Source: Firmicutes bacterium AM41-11
GTDB taxonomy: Bacteria; Bacillota_I; Bacilli_A; Erysipelotrichales; Erysipelotrichaceae
Length of the DNA: 64,000 nt
NCBI GenBank assembly: GCA_003480165.1
Contig: QUIQ01000008.1
Coordinates: forward strand, 8,357 to 72,356
Direction: 5' to 3'
Shown: piece after piece, positions 25,987 through 34,508 of the stretch
Layout: each line of letters starts with the position of its first letter
Numbering within the stretch: the stretch's first letter is position 1
The notes under the pieces: generated by a model
Database searches by the model: none
Seen by the model: only the letters and a program-made list of their open reading frames with translations
Told to the model about the DNA's origin: nothing
Made by a program: the position numbers and the translations under genes

Positions 25987-27351
25987 ATGGCAGATGATAA
26001 AACCACAAAAACGCCGGAACAGCCGGTAACGGATAGCGGGCCGGGCAAGGAAACGCCTCCCGCTCCCCCAAAAGAGCCGGAGAAGGTTTCCGTTTCTCCG
26101 GAGCCGGAAAAAAAGACGGAACCGGAGGTAAAGAACCCGCAGGTTTCCGTCTATAACTTCGCTGAAATTATGAAGGAAAAGAAGGTCGAGGAACGGGCGG
26201 CAGCTCCCAGCGGGGAAAAGCCTGCCCCGGCAAAAACGGAAAAGCAGCCGGAGGCTCCGAAGAAAGCGGAGGAAAAACCCAAAGAGCCGGAACAGCCGAA
26301 GCGCCGGGGCCGTCCCCCGAAAGCAGATAAGGACAAGGCCGCAACCCCGAAGCCCGAAGCTCCCGCACAGAAACCGGAAAATGCGGTCAAAAAGGAACCG
26401 GAGAAAAAAACGGCGCCAACGGTACAGGCCGCTCCCGCTCCGAAGGAACCCGAAAAACCGAAGGATGCACCACGCCGGGGCAAGGAACAGATCGTCTATA
26501 TCAAGCTGAACGAGCTTCACGCCTTCAAGAACCATCCCTTTGAGGTTCGGGATGATGAAGAAATGCGGGCTATGGTGTCCAGCGTCAAGGACAAGGGCGT
26601 GACCCAGCCCGCTATCGTCCGTCCCCGTGAGGATGGCGGCTATGAGATCGTGTCCGGCCACCGCCGCCAGAAGGCCAGCGAACTTGCCGGATATGCGGAT
26701 ATGCCCTGTATTGTTCGCAATCTGACGGACGATGAAGCCATCACGCAGATGGTGGAGGACAATCTCAACCAGCGTGAAGAAATCCTCCCCAGTGAGCGGG
26801 CCAAAGCCTTGAAAATGCAGCTTGAGGCCATCAAGCACCAGGGTTCCCGCACTTCGGGCCAGATTGACCCGAAGGACGCAGGAAAACGCTCCAACGAAAT
26901 TGTAGCCGAGCGCAATAAGATGGCGGTCAAGCAGGTGCAGCGGTATATCCGGCTCAATGAGCTGGTTCCCGACCTGATGAAGCTGATGGATGAAAAAAAG
27001 CTGGGCTTTACTACGGCGGTGGAGCTTTCCTATATCGGCAAGAAGAACCAGAACTATATCGCCGTCGCCATTGACAGCCAGCAGTCCTCGCCTTCACAGG
27101 CGCAGGCAAAGCGTATGCGTGAGCTGGACGAAAAGAAGCTGCTCAACGGGGATGTGATCGACGGCATTATGATGGAGGACAAAAAGGAGGTAGACAAAGT
27201 GATTTTGACAGGTGCGGAACTGAGCAAGTATTTCGGCAAGGAAACTACGCCGAGGGAAATGAAGGACCAGATCATCAAGCTGCTGGACGACTGGAAGGGT
27301 CAGCAGAAGGAACATGAAAAGCCGGAGAAGAAAACCGAACAGGAAAAGTAA
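25987..27351 (+). CDS. ParB/KorB-like DNA-binding protein
   Basis: 454 aa. The first about 165 residues are a low-complexity Pro/Glu/Lys/Ala tail. The ParB nuclease-like/CTPase domain follows: IVYIKLNELHAFKNHPFEVR, VTQPAIVRPREDGGYEIVSG, then GHRRQKASELAGYADMPCIV (box equivalent to GERRxRA), and the helix-turn-helix region with MVEDNLNQREEILPSERAKA and VAERNKMAVKQVQRYIRL. No ParA is adjacent, as in plasmid regulators such as KorB. AGGAGG lies 9 nt before ATG 25987. Candidate binder of the 18 dispersed palindromes (inference). Confidence 0.88.
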   Translation: MADDKTTKTPEQPVTDSGPGKETPPAPPKEPEKVSVSPEPEKKTEPEVKNPQVSVYNFAEIMKEKKVEERAAAPSGEKPAPAKTEKQPEAPKKAEEKPKEPEQPKRRGRPPKADKDKAATPKPEAPAQKPENAVKKEPEKKTAPTVQAAPAPKEPEKPKDAPRRGKEQIVYIKLNELHAFKNHPFEVRDDEEMRAMVSSVKDKGVTQPAIVRPREDGGYEIVSGHRRQKASELAGYADMPCIVRNLTDDEAITQMVEDNLNQREEILPSERAKALKMQLEAIKHQGSRTSGQIDPKDAGKRSNEIVAERNKMAVKQVQRYIRLNELVPDLMKLMDEKKLGFTTAVELSYIGKKNQNYIAVAIDSQQSSPSQAQAKRMRELDEKKLLNGDVIDGIMMEDKKEVDKVILTGAELSKYFGKETTPREMKDQIIKLLDDWKGQQKEHEKPEKKTEQEK

Positions 27352-27358
27352 GCCCAAA

Positions 27359-27381
27359 CTTCGGGTCAGCATGGCCCGAGG
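27359..27381. repeat. Dispersed 23-bp palindrome, copy 1
   Basis: CTTCGGGTCA, GCA, TGGCCCGAGG. It begins 7 nt after the parB-like stop codon. Confidence 0.9.
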
Positions 27382-27431
27382 ATTGCGGGGCTCTGCCCCG
27401 CGCCCCGAAGCTCTGGAGATATAAATTATTC

Positions 27432-27557
27432 CCCGTCGCCAGTTATTCCGTAGCATAGCCGGGAAAATCAGTCAAGGGCAGCGCCGCCGCAGGCGGTGCC
27501 AGAGGCACCCTTGACGGATTTCTCCCGGTTATGCTTTTTCCCGGTCAAGCGACGGGG
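27432..27557. repeat. Nested long inverted repeat (structured RNA, terminator or oriT candidate)
   Basis: Outer arms CCCCGTCGC (27432-27440) and GCGACGGGG (27549-27557). Inner arms run from GCATAGCCGGGA to GTCAAGGG (27453-27478) and from CCCTTGAC to TCCCGGTTATGC (27508-27534), with a GCCGCC/GGCGGT hairpin at the centre. Five T follow the inner stem, so it can terminate transcription; the outer arms suggest a further role. Confidence 0.6.
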
Positions 27558-27660
27558 ATATAAATTCTCCAGAGCCGTTCCCCTTCCCGGGGGAAGGGGC
27601 GGAGGGGTTGGGCGAACTCTTGCTTTTCCCTAAACCAAAACAGAAATGGAGGCTCAACCA

Positions 27661-28017
27661 ATGAAACGACCTTTAGCATACCTGACCGCCGCATGGAGCG
27701 GCGAGCCGGATGTTGATATGGAGCTGGCGGCCCACTACTGCCGTCTTGCTTATGAGGCGGGCTTTTCCCCGATCTGCCCGCTCTTGTATCTGCCGCTGTT
27801 TTTGAATGACAGCGTTCCCGAGGAACACAAGGCTGGGATTGATATGCGCCGGGATATGCTGCGGCGCTCCCACACCCTGATTGTCTGCGGCAGCGCTGTG
27901 GACGAGGATGTAAAAAATGATATTGCGGTTGCCGGGCGGCTGGGCATTGCGGCGACCACACTGGAAGGGGTGCTTGCCGTGAAGGGACACGGCACCCCGG
28001 GCCATGCCGGACATTAA
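27661..28017 (+). CDS. DUF4406/DUF7768-like nucleotide-handling protein
   Basis: 118 aa: MKRPLAYLTAAWSGEPDVDM at the start, then SPICPLLYLPLFLNDS, GIDMRRDMLRRSHTLIVCG and DEDVKNDIAVAGRLGI. This arrangement resembles nucleoside 2-deoxyribosyltransferase-like (DUF4406 and relatives) domains common on phages and ICEs, but the enzyme activity is not established. GGAGG lies 8 nt before ATG 27661. It overlaps the methyltransferase start by 14 nt. Confidence 0.7.
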   Translation: MKRPLAYLTAAWSGEPDVDMELAAHYCRLAYEAGFSPICPLLYLPLFLNDSVPEEHKAGIDMRRDMLRRSHTLIVCGSAVDEDVKNDIAVAGRLGIAATTLEGVLAVKGHGTPGHAGH

Positions 28018-29089
28018 GCTGGGAAGCCTTTTCGACGGGATTGGCGTGTTCCCTCTGGCTGCTTCCCGGTGCGGTATCCGTCCGGTATGGGCCAGTGAGA
28101 TTGAAAAAGCGCCCATCTCCATAACCAAAAGGCACTTTCCCGACATGGTGCATTTGGGGGATATTACGAAGGTGGACGGCGGGAAAATCCCGCCGGTTCA
28201 TGTAATTACCTTCGGTTCCCCCTGTCAGAACCTTTCTCTGATCGGCAACCGCTCCGGACTTGCCGGGGCAAAATCAAGCCTGTTCTATCAGGCGTTTCGT
28301 ATCATACAGGAAATGAGGGATGCTACTGATAACCTATATCCAGCTATCGCTGTTTGGGAAAACGTCATGGGAGCGTTTTCTACAAATGACCGGATGGACT
28401 TTAGAGCCGTCTTATCCGCCTTCTCGGACACCGAAGTTCCAATGCCTCCTTCGGGAAGATGGGGAAACGCCGGAATGGTGCGAGGGGGAACGCCTGATGT
28501 GTGCTGGCGACTCATGGACGCCCAGTATTGGGCAGGCTCCCGAAGGCTGGCACGAAGGCAGCGGATTTTCGTCGTGGCGGATTTTGGAGGCAGACGTGCC
28601 GCAGACATACTATTTAAGCCCCGTCCAATGCTCCCACTTCCTCCGCCTTGCGGAGAGGGCGGGTGGGCCGCCGCCGAAGGAGATCGAACAGCTTCTTTTG
28701 AAACAGGGCGGCAGATACCAGTCATCCACCCCTTTCAGTGCTTCCGTATGCGGGGAGCGGCAAAAAGGCAGGAAGAAACGGCCTTCCGAAACAGCTTCGG
28801 ATTACCAACTGACCCTTTTCCCACTCTTTTAGCCAGTGATGTAACGCCCTTTGCCTTCTGGTATGAGGGCGACCCGAAGGGCGGCTGTATCCGTTTTCTG
28901 ACGGAAACGGAAAGCGAACGGCTGATGGGGCTGCCAGAGGGCTGGACAAAGTACGGGGCGGACGGCGTGGAGATCCGGCCTCTGCAACGCTACAAGGCAC
29001 TGGGAAACGCGATTGCCCTCCCTTGCGCCGATTACATTATGGCCGGGATTTATGAGGTGCTGGCTGACCGGGCCGGAAAGGAGGAATGA
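28004..29089 (+). CDS. DNA cytosine-5 methyltransferase
   Basis: 361 aa with the Dcm-family motifs in order: SLFDGIGVFP (motif I, about residues 8-17), ITFGSPCQNLS (motif IV, catalytic Cys in PCQ), AVWENVMGAFS (motif VI), ARRQRIFVVADFG (motif VIII), LLASDV (motif IX region) and ALGNAIALP (motif X). No partner restriction enzyme is nearby, so it is a solitary methyltransferase, probably protecting the element from host restriction together with ArdA. About 510 nt of the coding sequence also encodes a 170-aa protein in the +1 frame. Confidence 0.93.
   Translation: MPDIKLGSLFDGIGVFPLAASRCGIRPVWASEIEKAPISITKRHFPDMVHLGDITKVDGGKIPPVHVITFGSPCQNLSLIGNRSGLAGAKSSLFYQAFRIIQEMRDATDNLYPAIAVWENVMGAFSTNDRMDFRAVLSAFSDTEVPMPPSGRWGNAGMVRGGTPDVCWRLMDAQYWAGSRRLARRQRIFVVADFGGRRAADILFKPRPMLPLPPPCGEGGWAAAEGDRTASFETGRQIPVIHPFQCFRMRGAAKRQEETAFRNSFGLPTDPFPTLLASDVTPFAFWYEGDPKGGCIRFLTETESERLMGLPEGWTKYGADGVEIRPLQRYKALGNAIALPCADYIMAGIYEVLADRAGKEE
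28320..28832 (+). CDS. Overprinted gene nested in the methyltransferase, 170 aa
   Basis: Lies wholly inside the methyltransferase gene in the +1 frame. ATG 28320 is preceded by AGGA at 8 nt and by GAGGG. It reads LLITYIQLSLFGKTSWERF, FQCLLREDGETPEWCEGE and YYLSPVQCSHFLRLAERAG, ending QLTLFPLF. From memory, proteins opening with the SLFGKTxxERF segment and carrying a YLSPxxCxxxLRRA segment occur in many phage and ICE genomes, in the same position relative to the methyltransferase, which argues for a conserved dual-coding region. Function unknown. Confidence 0.65.
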   Translation: MLLITYIQLSLFGKTSWERFLQMTGWTLEPSYPPSRTPKFQCLLREDGETPEWCEGERLMCAGDSWTPSIGQAPEGWHEGSGFSSWRILEADVPQTYYLSPVQCSHFLRLAERAGGPPPKEIEQLLLKQGGRYQSSTPFSASVCGERQKGRKKRPSETASDYQLTLFPLF

Positions 29090-29093
29090 GCCC

Positions 29094-29807
29094 ATGTTTG
29101 AAGCCTATATAACCAATACAGCCCTATACCCCTTAATGGGGATTGAGGTAGGGACAACGGTACATTTCCCCATGACGACACAGGAGTTGCAGGCCGCCCT
29201 TGCCAAAATCGGGATAGACGGGAAACGGTACAGCGAAGTGTTCTTTACCAGCTTTGACAGTGATGTGCTGGGGCTCTACGATTATCTCTACGAATGTGAG
29301 AACATCGACGAGCTGAACGAGCTGGGCCACGCCCTGCTGGAAGTACGGGATAAGGGCGGACTGGAAACCTTTGAAGCCGCTCTTGTCTTGGGAAACCACA
29401 CAAGGAGCGTGAAGGATTTGATAAACCTGACGCAGAACCTTGACCTTTACCGCTTTTACCCGGATATTTCCGATGATGAAGGGCTGGGCCGTCTTTACGC
29501 CGACGAGCTTGGGACTATCGACATACCGGAGCACATTCAGAACTACTTCGATTATGAGGCATACGGGCAGGATGTGCGTATCAACGAGGGCGGCGTATTC
29601 GCTCCCGGTGGGTATGTGTCGGCAGTCCCGGAGGGCTTCAAGGAGTATTACCACGGGCCGCAGGACATTCCGCCGGAACACCGGATATTTGCCTATCCTG
29701 AAAAGGCCGAGCCTGTCCACTCCATTCTCGCTACACTCAAACGGTTTCAAGAAGCCCCACCCGCTCCGAAAAAGGACAAGGCGGGGCCTTCTCATGAAGA
29801 ACGGTAA
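29094..29807 (+). CDS. ardA: ArdA-family antirestriction protein
   Basis: 237 aa, acidic DNA mimic that blocks type I restriction enzymes during entry into a new host. It matches ArdA by MFEAYITNTALY at the N-terminus, then FFTSFDSDVLGLYDYLYECENIDELNELG-type acidic helices and the C-terminal ISDDEGLGRLYADELGTIDIPE. The acidic charge is obvious throughout residues 50-190. It directly follows the methyltransferase (4 nt), forming an anti-restriction pair. Confidence 0.88.
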   Translation: MFEAYITNTALYPLMGIEVGTTVHFPMTTQELQAALAKIGIDGKRYSEVFFTSFDSDVLGLYDYLYECENIDELNELGHALLEVRDKGGLETFEAALVLGNHTRSVKDLINLTQNLDLYRFYPDISDDEGLGRLYADELGTIDIPEHIQNYFDYEAYGQDVRINEGGVFAPGGYVSAVPEGFKEYYHGPQDIPPEHRIFAYPEKAEPVHSILATLKRFQEAPPAPKKDKAGPSHEER

Positions 29808-29809
29808 GA

Positions 29810-29832
29810 CTTCGGGCCAGCATGGCCCGAAG
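29810..29832. repeat. Dispersed 23-bp palindrome, copy 2
   Basis: CTTCGGGCCA, GCA, TGGCCCGAAG. Starts 2 nt after the ardA stop and ends just before the next AAAGGAGG. Confidence 0.92.
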
Positions 29833-29851
29833 CATAAAGGAGGTGCATACC

Positions 29852-30871
29852 ATCAACTATTACCCTATCAATGAAGGAGCCGCCCGCCGGGCAAAAGAAA
29901 TGAACAGCTTTTCCGACTACAAGGAAGGGAGCGCAACGGCGGAATACCGGGCAATGGTGGACAAGGCCGCCGCCATAGCGGAAAAGCAGAAATCCCGGGT
30001 GGACCCCATGTACCATGAGAAGATCGACCATCTGTTAGACACCTACGCCCGCAAGCTGGCCGAAAACATGAACCAAGGCTTTGCCATTGACGCGAGGGTT
30101 CCCTCTGTGCTGATCGCCGGGCCTTCCAATTTCCCGGTGGGAAAGAAGGAAAAACAGAACCGGGCGCGGGACAGCAACATGGAGGAATGGCGGCATATTC
30201 AAGGGCTGCTGGATAAGATACGCAGCACCGGCATGGGCGGGATCAGCGCCGATGACCCGGCAGCGATTGAAAAGCTCCAGAAGAAGCTGGACGGGCTGGA
30301 ACGCTCCCAGCTCATTATGAAGGAGGTCAACGCCTATTACCGCAAGCATGGCAAGCTGGACGGCTGTGCGCTGCTGTCGCCGGACCAGATTGAAAAGCTG
30401 AAAGCAAGCATGGCGTCAAGTTGGCGAAGCGACCCGAGGCCCTTTGAAAGTTACCAGCTAACCAACAACAATGCGGAGATCCGCCGGGTAAAGGCCCGTA
30501 TCGAACAGCTTTCCAAACAGGCACAGCAGGAATTTTCCGGCTGGGAGTTCGATGGGGGTCGTGTGGAAATGAACCGGGAGGACAACCGCTTGCAGGTGTT
30601 CTTTGACGGAAAGCCTGACGCGGACACCCGGGCCGAGCTGAAAAGCAGCGGCTTTCGTTGGGCTCCCAGCGTGGGCGCATGGCAGAGGCAGCTCACGGAC
30701 AACGCCATCCGGGCGGCTGACCGTCTGGAATGTATCAAGCCGCTGTCCGGCGAAAAGCCCTCTCAACTTCAAAAGAAGCCCTCTATCTTGCAGACCATGC
30801 GGGAACAGGACGAAAAAGTCCAGACGGAGCCGGAAAAGAAAGCTCCGTCCGGCAGAGATGCCGAGCGGTAA
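29852..30871 (+). CDS. ICE hypothetical protein, apparently starting at AUC
   Basis: About 340 aa, not assigned. It begins (I)NYYPINEGAARRAKEMNSF, is charged and helical, and ends with a segment (VFFDGKPDADTRAELKSSGF, then RWAPSVGAWQRQLTDNAIRAA) that resembles a module found near the end of large polyvalent ICE and phage proteins. The only position with correct spacing from AAAGGAGG (29836-29843) is ATC 29852, 8 nt away. ATG 29822 lies inside palindrome copy 2 without a ribosome binding site, and GTG 29843 overlaps the site itself. Confidence 0.7.
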   Translation: MNYYPINEGAARRAKEMNSFSDYKEGSATAEYRAMVDKAAAIAEKQKSRVDPMYHEKIDHLLDTYARKLAENMNQGFAIDARVPSVLIAGPSNFPVGKKEKQNRARDSNMEEWRHIQGLLDKIRSTGMGGISADDPAAIEKLQKKLDGLERSQLIMKEVNAYYRKHGKLDGCALLSPDQIEKLKASMASSWRSDPRPFESYQLTNNNAEIRRVKARIEQLSKQAQQEFSGWEFDGGRVEMNREDNRLQVFFDGKPDADTRAELKSSGFRWAPSVGAWQRQLTDNAIRAADRLECIKPLSGEKPSQLQKKPSILQTMREQDEKVQTEPEKKAPSGRDAER

Positions 30872-30872
30872 G

Positions 30873-30895
30873 CCTCGGGCCACATTGGCCCGAGG
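30873..30895. repeat. Dispersed 23-bp palindrome, copy 3
   Basis: CCTCGGGCCA, CAT, TGGCCCGAGG. Starts 1 nt after a stop codon. Confidence 0.92.
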
Positions 30896-30962
30896 TTTTC
30901 TGTTCCCCGAGATTGTACGGGGGCCTCCCGGATAGCGGGAACCCCGACGGAAAGGAGGTTTT

Positions 30963-31433
30963 ATGCAGGAAGAAGTAAACCAAAAAACGGTTGCCCTTTC
31001 GATCAGGACAACGAAGCTCACAGGAAAAGTGCTGGCTGCCGCTCTTGGCAAGGTGGTTCGGGCGCTGCAAAAGCACCACCAGAAGGCGCTGACCCCGCAG
31101 GGACGCCAGAGCGTGAAAAAGCTGATGAACCACTATGGCGGCAAAAGTGCCATGCCCTATGTGGGAGCTCCAAAGGATTTTGACCGGATCGCGAAGGAGT
31201 TCCATGTGGACTACGCTTTCCATAAAGTGAGCCCCGGTCATTACCTGCTGTTTTTCAAAGCCAATCAGGCGGACGCTATCACGGCGGCCTTCCAGAAGTA
31301 CAGCGCAAAGGTGCTGAACAAAGAGCAGGACAAGGCTTCCATCCTCGGTCAGCTTCGGAAATTCACGGAGCAAATCAGGACGCAGGCAAAGGAAAAGCAG
31401 CGGACCAGAGAGGCGGTGAAGGACGGACGTTGA
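30963..31433 (+). CDS. PcfB-family (DUF3801) conjugation protein
   Basis: 156 aa with IRTTKLTGKVLAAALGKVVR at the N-terminus and the PYVGAPKDFDRIAKEFHVDY then HYLLFFKANQADAI segment of the DUF3801/PcfB family. PcfB of pCF10 helps recruit the relaxosome to the VirD4 coupling protein (family knowledge). It sits directly upstream of, and overlaps by 4 nt, the virD4-like gene, matching pcfB-pcfC order. GGAGG lies upstream of the ATG. Confidence 0.85.
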   Translation: MQEEVNQKTVALSIRTTKLTGKVLAAALGKVVRALQKHHQKALTPQGRQSVKKLMNHYGGKSAMPYVGAPKDFDRIAKEFHVDYAFHKVSPGHYLLFFKANQADAITAAFQKYSAKVLNKEQDKASILGQLRKFTEQIRTQAKEKQRTREAVKDGR

Positions 31434-33253
31434 GTGACAAGATCAGAAAATATGTGCTCCCAAACCTGCCGTACCTCTTTGTGTTCTGGTTTTTCTCCAA
31501 AATCGGGACGGCCTACCGGATCGCCCCCGGCACAGACTTCGGGACAAAGCTCATGGGGATGCTTGATACCTTCCCCAAAGCCTTTGAAACCTACTGGCCT
31601 GGGCTGGGAGGTATTGACCTGCTGGTGGGCCTTGCCGGTGCGGCTGGGATGTATCTGCTGATACAGTCAAAGATCAGGCAGGCGAAAAAATTCCGGCGGG
31701 ATGCGGAGTACGGCACCGCCCGCTTTGGAACAAAGGAAGATATAAAGCCATTTGTTGACCCTAAATTTCAGAACAATGTCATTCTGACCGGGACGGAGTT
31801 CCTTACCATGAACACCCGTCCGAAGATACCCGCCAATGCCCGGAACCTAAACGCCTGTGTCATCGGATCGTCCGGCTCGGGAAAGACAAGGTTCTGGTTG
31901 ACCCCGCAGCTCCTTCAAGCCCATTCCTCGTATGTGGTGGTAGACCCGAAGGGCGGCACTCTCGACCAGTGCGGGCGGTTTCTGCAACGGGAGAAATACA
32001 GGGTGCGGGTGTTCAACAGTATCGACTTTTCAAAATCCATGCACTACAATCCGCTGGCCTATATCAAGACAGAAAGCGATGTTTTGAAATTTGTTACCGC
32101 CCTGATTGCCAACACCAAAGGCGACGGCAAGGAGGGCGACGAGTTCTGGACAAAAGCAGAAACCCTCTTGTACTGCGCCCTTGTGTCCTACATCGTCTTT
32201 GAGGGGCCGGAGGAAGAACGCAACATGAATACGCTGGTGGAAATGATAAACAGCATGGAAGTCCGGGAGGATGACGAAACCTTCAAAAACGCGGTGGACT
32301 ATATGTTTGACGGGCTGGAACACCGCAGCCCCCAGCACTTCGCCGTGAGGCAGTATAAAAAATACAAGCTCGCCAGCGGCAAGACAGCCAAAAGCATTTT
32401 GATTTCCTGCGGTGCAAGACTGGCTCCCTTTGATATTCCCCAACTTCGGGAGATCATGTCTTATGACGAACTGGAGCTGGATAAGCTGGGGGATGAAAAA
32501 TCAGCGCTGTTCTTTCTTATCAGCGACACGGACACCACCTACAACTTTTTGGTTGCCCTCGCTTTTTCGCAGATGTTCAACCTTCTGTGTGAACGGGCTG
32601 ACAACACCTATGGCGGGCGTCTGCCCTATCATGTGCGGGTGCTGTGGGACGAGGCTGCCAACACCGGGCAGGTGCCGGGGCTGGAAAAGATTGTGGCCGT
32701 CATCCGCTCCCGTGAGATCAGCCTGACGCTTTTTTATCAGGCAATGAGCCAGTGCAAGGCATTGTACAAAGACCATTCCGAAACCATCATGGGCAACATG
32801 GACAGTATCGTATTCCTCGGAGGCCGGGAGGCTTCCACCCTAAAGGATATTTCGGAAAACTGGCTGGGCAAGGCCACCATCTCTATGCAGACCGAGGGCC
32901 GAAGCCGTGGACAGTCTGAAAGTTACAGCCAGAATATGCAGCGGCTTGGCCGGGAACTGATGACCACCAGCGAGATCACCACCATGCCCGGGGATAAATG
33001 TATCTTGCAGCTTAGGGGGCTCCCGCCCTTCCTGTCCCCGAAGTATGACTTGAAAAAGCACCCGAATTACAAGTACACAGCCGAATTTGATAAAAAGAAA
33101 AACGCCTTCCGCTTGGAAAGCCTGTTCCGCCACCGGCCATTGAGACTAAAGCCGGAGGACGAATACACGGTGTACGAAGTGGACGGCTCCGACACGGACG
33201 AAGAAGCTGACCTGTTGAACTTCGATGATCTGGACAGCGACGAGTTTGTGTAA
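31430..33253 (+). CDS. VirD4/PcfC-type coupling ATPase
   Basis: 607 aa from TTG. Two N-terminal membrane segments (about residues 10-25 and 60-80), then Walker A CVIGSSGSGKTRFWLTP (about residues 144-160), VVVDPKGGTLDQCG, a Walker B-like VRVLWDEAANTGQVP and DSIVFLGGREASTLKDIS. This is the TraG/VirD4 coupling protein that brings the relaxase-DNA complex to the type IV channel. The TTG start overlaps the pcfB stop, showing coupling. Ends exactly where palindrome copy 4 begins. Confidence 0.95.
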   Translation: MSDKIRKYVLPNLPYLFVFWFFSKIGTAYRIAPGTDFGTKLMGMLDTFPKAFETYWPGLGGIDLLVGLAGAAGMYLLIQSKIRQAKKFRRDAEYGTARFGTKEDIKPFVDPKFQNNVILTGTEFLTMNTRPKIPANARNLNACVIGSSGSGKTRFWLTPQLLQAHSSYVVVDPKGGTLDQCGRFLQREKYRVRVFNSIDFSKSMHYNPLAYIKTESDVLKFVTALIANTKGDGKEGDEFWTKAETLLYCALVSYIVFEGPEEERNMNTLVEMINSMEVREDDETFKNAVDYMFDGLEHRSPQHFAVRQYKKYKLASGKTAKSILISCGARLAPFDIPQLREIMSYDELELDKLGDEKSALFFLISDTDTTYNFLVALAFSQMFNLLCERADNTYGGRLPYHVRVLWDEAANTGQVPGLEKIVAVIRSREISLTLFYQAMSQCKALYKDHSETIMGNMDSIVFLGGREASTLKDISENWLGKATISMQTEGRSRGQSESYSQNMQRLGRELMTTSEITTMPGDKCILQLRGLPPFLSPKYDLKKHPNYKYTAEFDKKKNAFRLESLFRHRPLRLKPEDEYTVYEVDGSDTDEEADLLNFDDLDSDEFV

Positions 33254-33276
33254 CTTCGGGCCATGATGACCCGAAG
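33254..33276. repeat. Dispersed 23-bp palindrome, copy 4
   Basis: CTTCGGGCCA, TGA, TGACCCGAAG. Immediately abuts the virD4-like stop codon (33253). Confidence 0.92.
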
Positions 33277-33342
33277 CGCCGCCGATGTGGGCGGCTTTTT
33301 TTGTACCCAAAACCATCAAACAAACAAAATGGAGGAACGTAT

Positions 33343-33558
33343 ATGGAATTTTTCAATCAGGCAATCGACATTCTTAAAATTCTGGTCATGGCTCTTGGCG
33401 CCGGTCTGGCGGTGTGGGGCGTCATCAACCTTCTGGAAGGTTACGGGTCGGACAACCCTGCGGCAAAATCACAGGGCATTAAGCAGCTCATGGCTGGCGG
33501 CGGTGTCGTTCTGATCGGCCTTCAGCTTATCCCTCTGCTGTCCGGCCTGTTCAGCTAA
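33343..33558 (+). CDS. Maff2-family small membrane protein
   Basis: 71 aa, two hydrophobic segments (ILKILVMALGAGLAVWGVINL and LMAGGGVVLIGLQLIPLLSGL) separated by a short polar loop GYGSDNPAAKSQGIKQ. This is the Maff2 family found between virD4 and virB6-like genes in such ICEs. Size and topology resemble VirB2/TrbC pilin subunits, so a pilin-like role is a reasonable inference. GGAGG precedes the ATG. Confidence 0.88.
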   Translation: MEFFNQAIDILKILVMALGAGLAVWGVINLLEGYGSDNPAAKSQGIKQLMAGGGVVLIGLQLIPLLSGLFS

Positions 33559-33599
33559 GTGTCACCCGTTGTCCCTTTTTCCAGAAAAGGAGCTGATGT

Positions 33600-34466
33600 A
33601 TGGACTTTATCATCGACGCAATCGTTGAATGGCTGAAAGGTCTGCTCGTCGATGGTATCATGGGAAATCTGGACGGCCTTTTCGATAACGTCAATCAGAG
33701 CGTTGGCGAGATCGCCACACAGGTAGGCACGACCCCGGCGGACTGGAACGCCGGGGTCTTTTCCATGATACGACAGATCTCCGAAACTGCCATTCTGCCA
33801 ATCGCCGGGGTCATCCTCACTTTTGTTATGACCTATGAACTGATACAGATGCTCATAGAACGCAACAACCTCCATGAAGTTGACACATGGATGTTTTTTA
33901 AGTGGGTGTTCAAAACCTTTGTGGCTGTGATGATCCTGACGAATACCTTCAATATCGTGCTGGCGGTCTTTGATGTGAGCCAGTATGTGATCCAGCAGTC
34001 AGCGGGCATTATCCAGAACGGGACAGAAATCACGCCGGATGTGCTGGACAGTCTGCGGACAGAGCTTGAGGCGATGGAGTTAGGCCCTCTGTTCGGACTC
34101 TGGCTCCAGTCCTTCCTGATCCAGCTTACCATGATTGCCTTAAACATCGTGATTTTCGTCATCGTATATGGCCGTATGATTGAAATTTATTTACTCACAA
34201 GTTTAGCGCCTATCCCGTTTGCCACAGTCCCCAACAGGGAAACCGGACACATGGGGCAGAACTATTTCCGCTCCCTCTTTGCGGTGGGCTTTCAAGGTCT
34301 ATTGATCTTAGTCTGTGTTGCCATCTATGCGGTGCTGATCCAGAGTATCGCCGCCGACGGCGACCCCATCGGGGCGATCTGGGGATGCGTGGGATATACG
34401 GTGTTGCTGTGTTTTACCCTGTTCAAAACGGGCAGCCTTGCAAAATCCATCTTCGGCTGCCATTAA
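33600..34466 (+). CDS. VirB6/TrbL-like polytopic conjugation protein
   Basis: 288 aa with about six membrane segments (for example ILPIAGVILTFVMTYELIQML, FKTFVAVMILTNTFNIVLAV, MIALNIVIFVIVYGRMIEIY, FQGLLILVCVAIYAVLIQ). LLTSLAPIPFATVPNRETG and SLAKSIFG are characteristic of this ICE branch. Forms the inner-membrane channel part of the type IV secretion machine. Palindrome copy 5 follows 4 nt after the stop. Confidence 0.88.
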   Translation: MDFIIDAIVEWLKGLLVDGIMGNLDGLFDNVNQSVGEIATQVGTTPADWNAGVFSMIRQISETAILPIAGVILTFVMTYELIQMLIERNNLHEVDTWMFFKWVFKTFVAVMILTNTFNIVLAVFDVSQYVIQQSAGIIQNGTEITPDVLDSLRTELEAMELGPLFGLWLQSFLIQLTMIALNIVIFVIVYGRMIEIYLLTSLAPIPFATVPNRETGHMGQNYFRSLFAVGFQGLLILVCVAIYAVLIQSIAADGDPIGAIWGCVGYTVLLCFTLFKTGSLAKSIFGCH

Positions 34467-34470
34467 GAGA

Positions 34471-34493
34471 CTTCGGGCCATGCTGACCCGAAG
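34471..34493. repeat. Dispersed 23-bp palindrome, copy 5
   Basis: CTTCGGGCCA, TGC, TGACCCGAAG, then GGAAAGGAGG of the next gene. Confidence 0.92.
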
Positions 34494-34508
34494 CGGAAAG
34501 GAGGCGGT

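Larger units (their letters stand above)
27352..27660. other. Gene-free 309-bp spacer with palindrome 1 and a nested inverted repeat
   Basis: Contains the first 23-bp palindrome, a GC-rich repeat and the long nested inverted repeat listed separately. No short gene with a ribosome binding site was seen. Confidence 0.6.
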
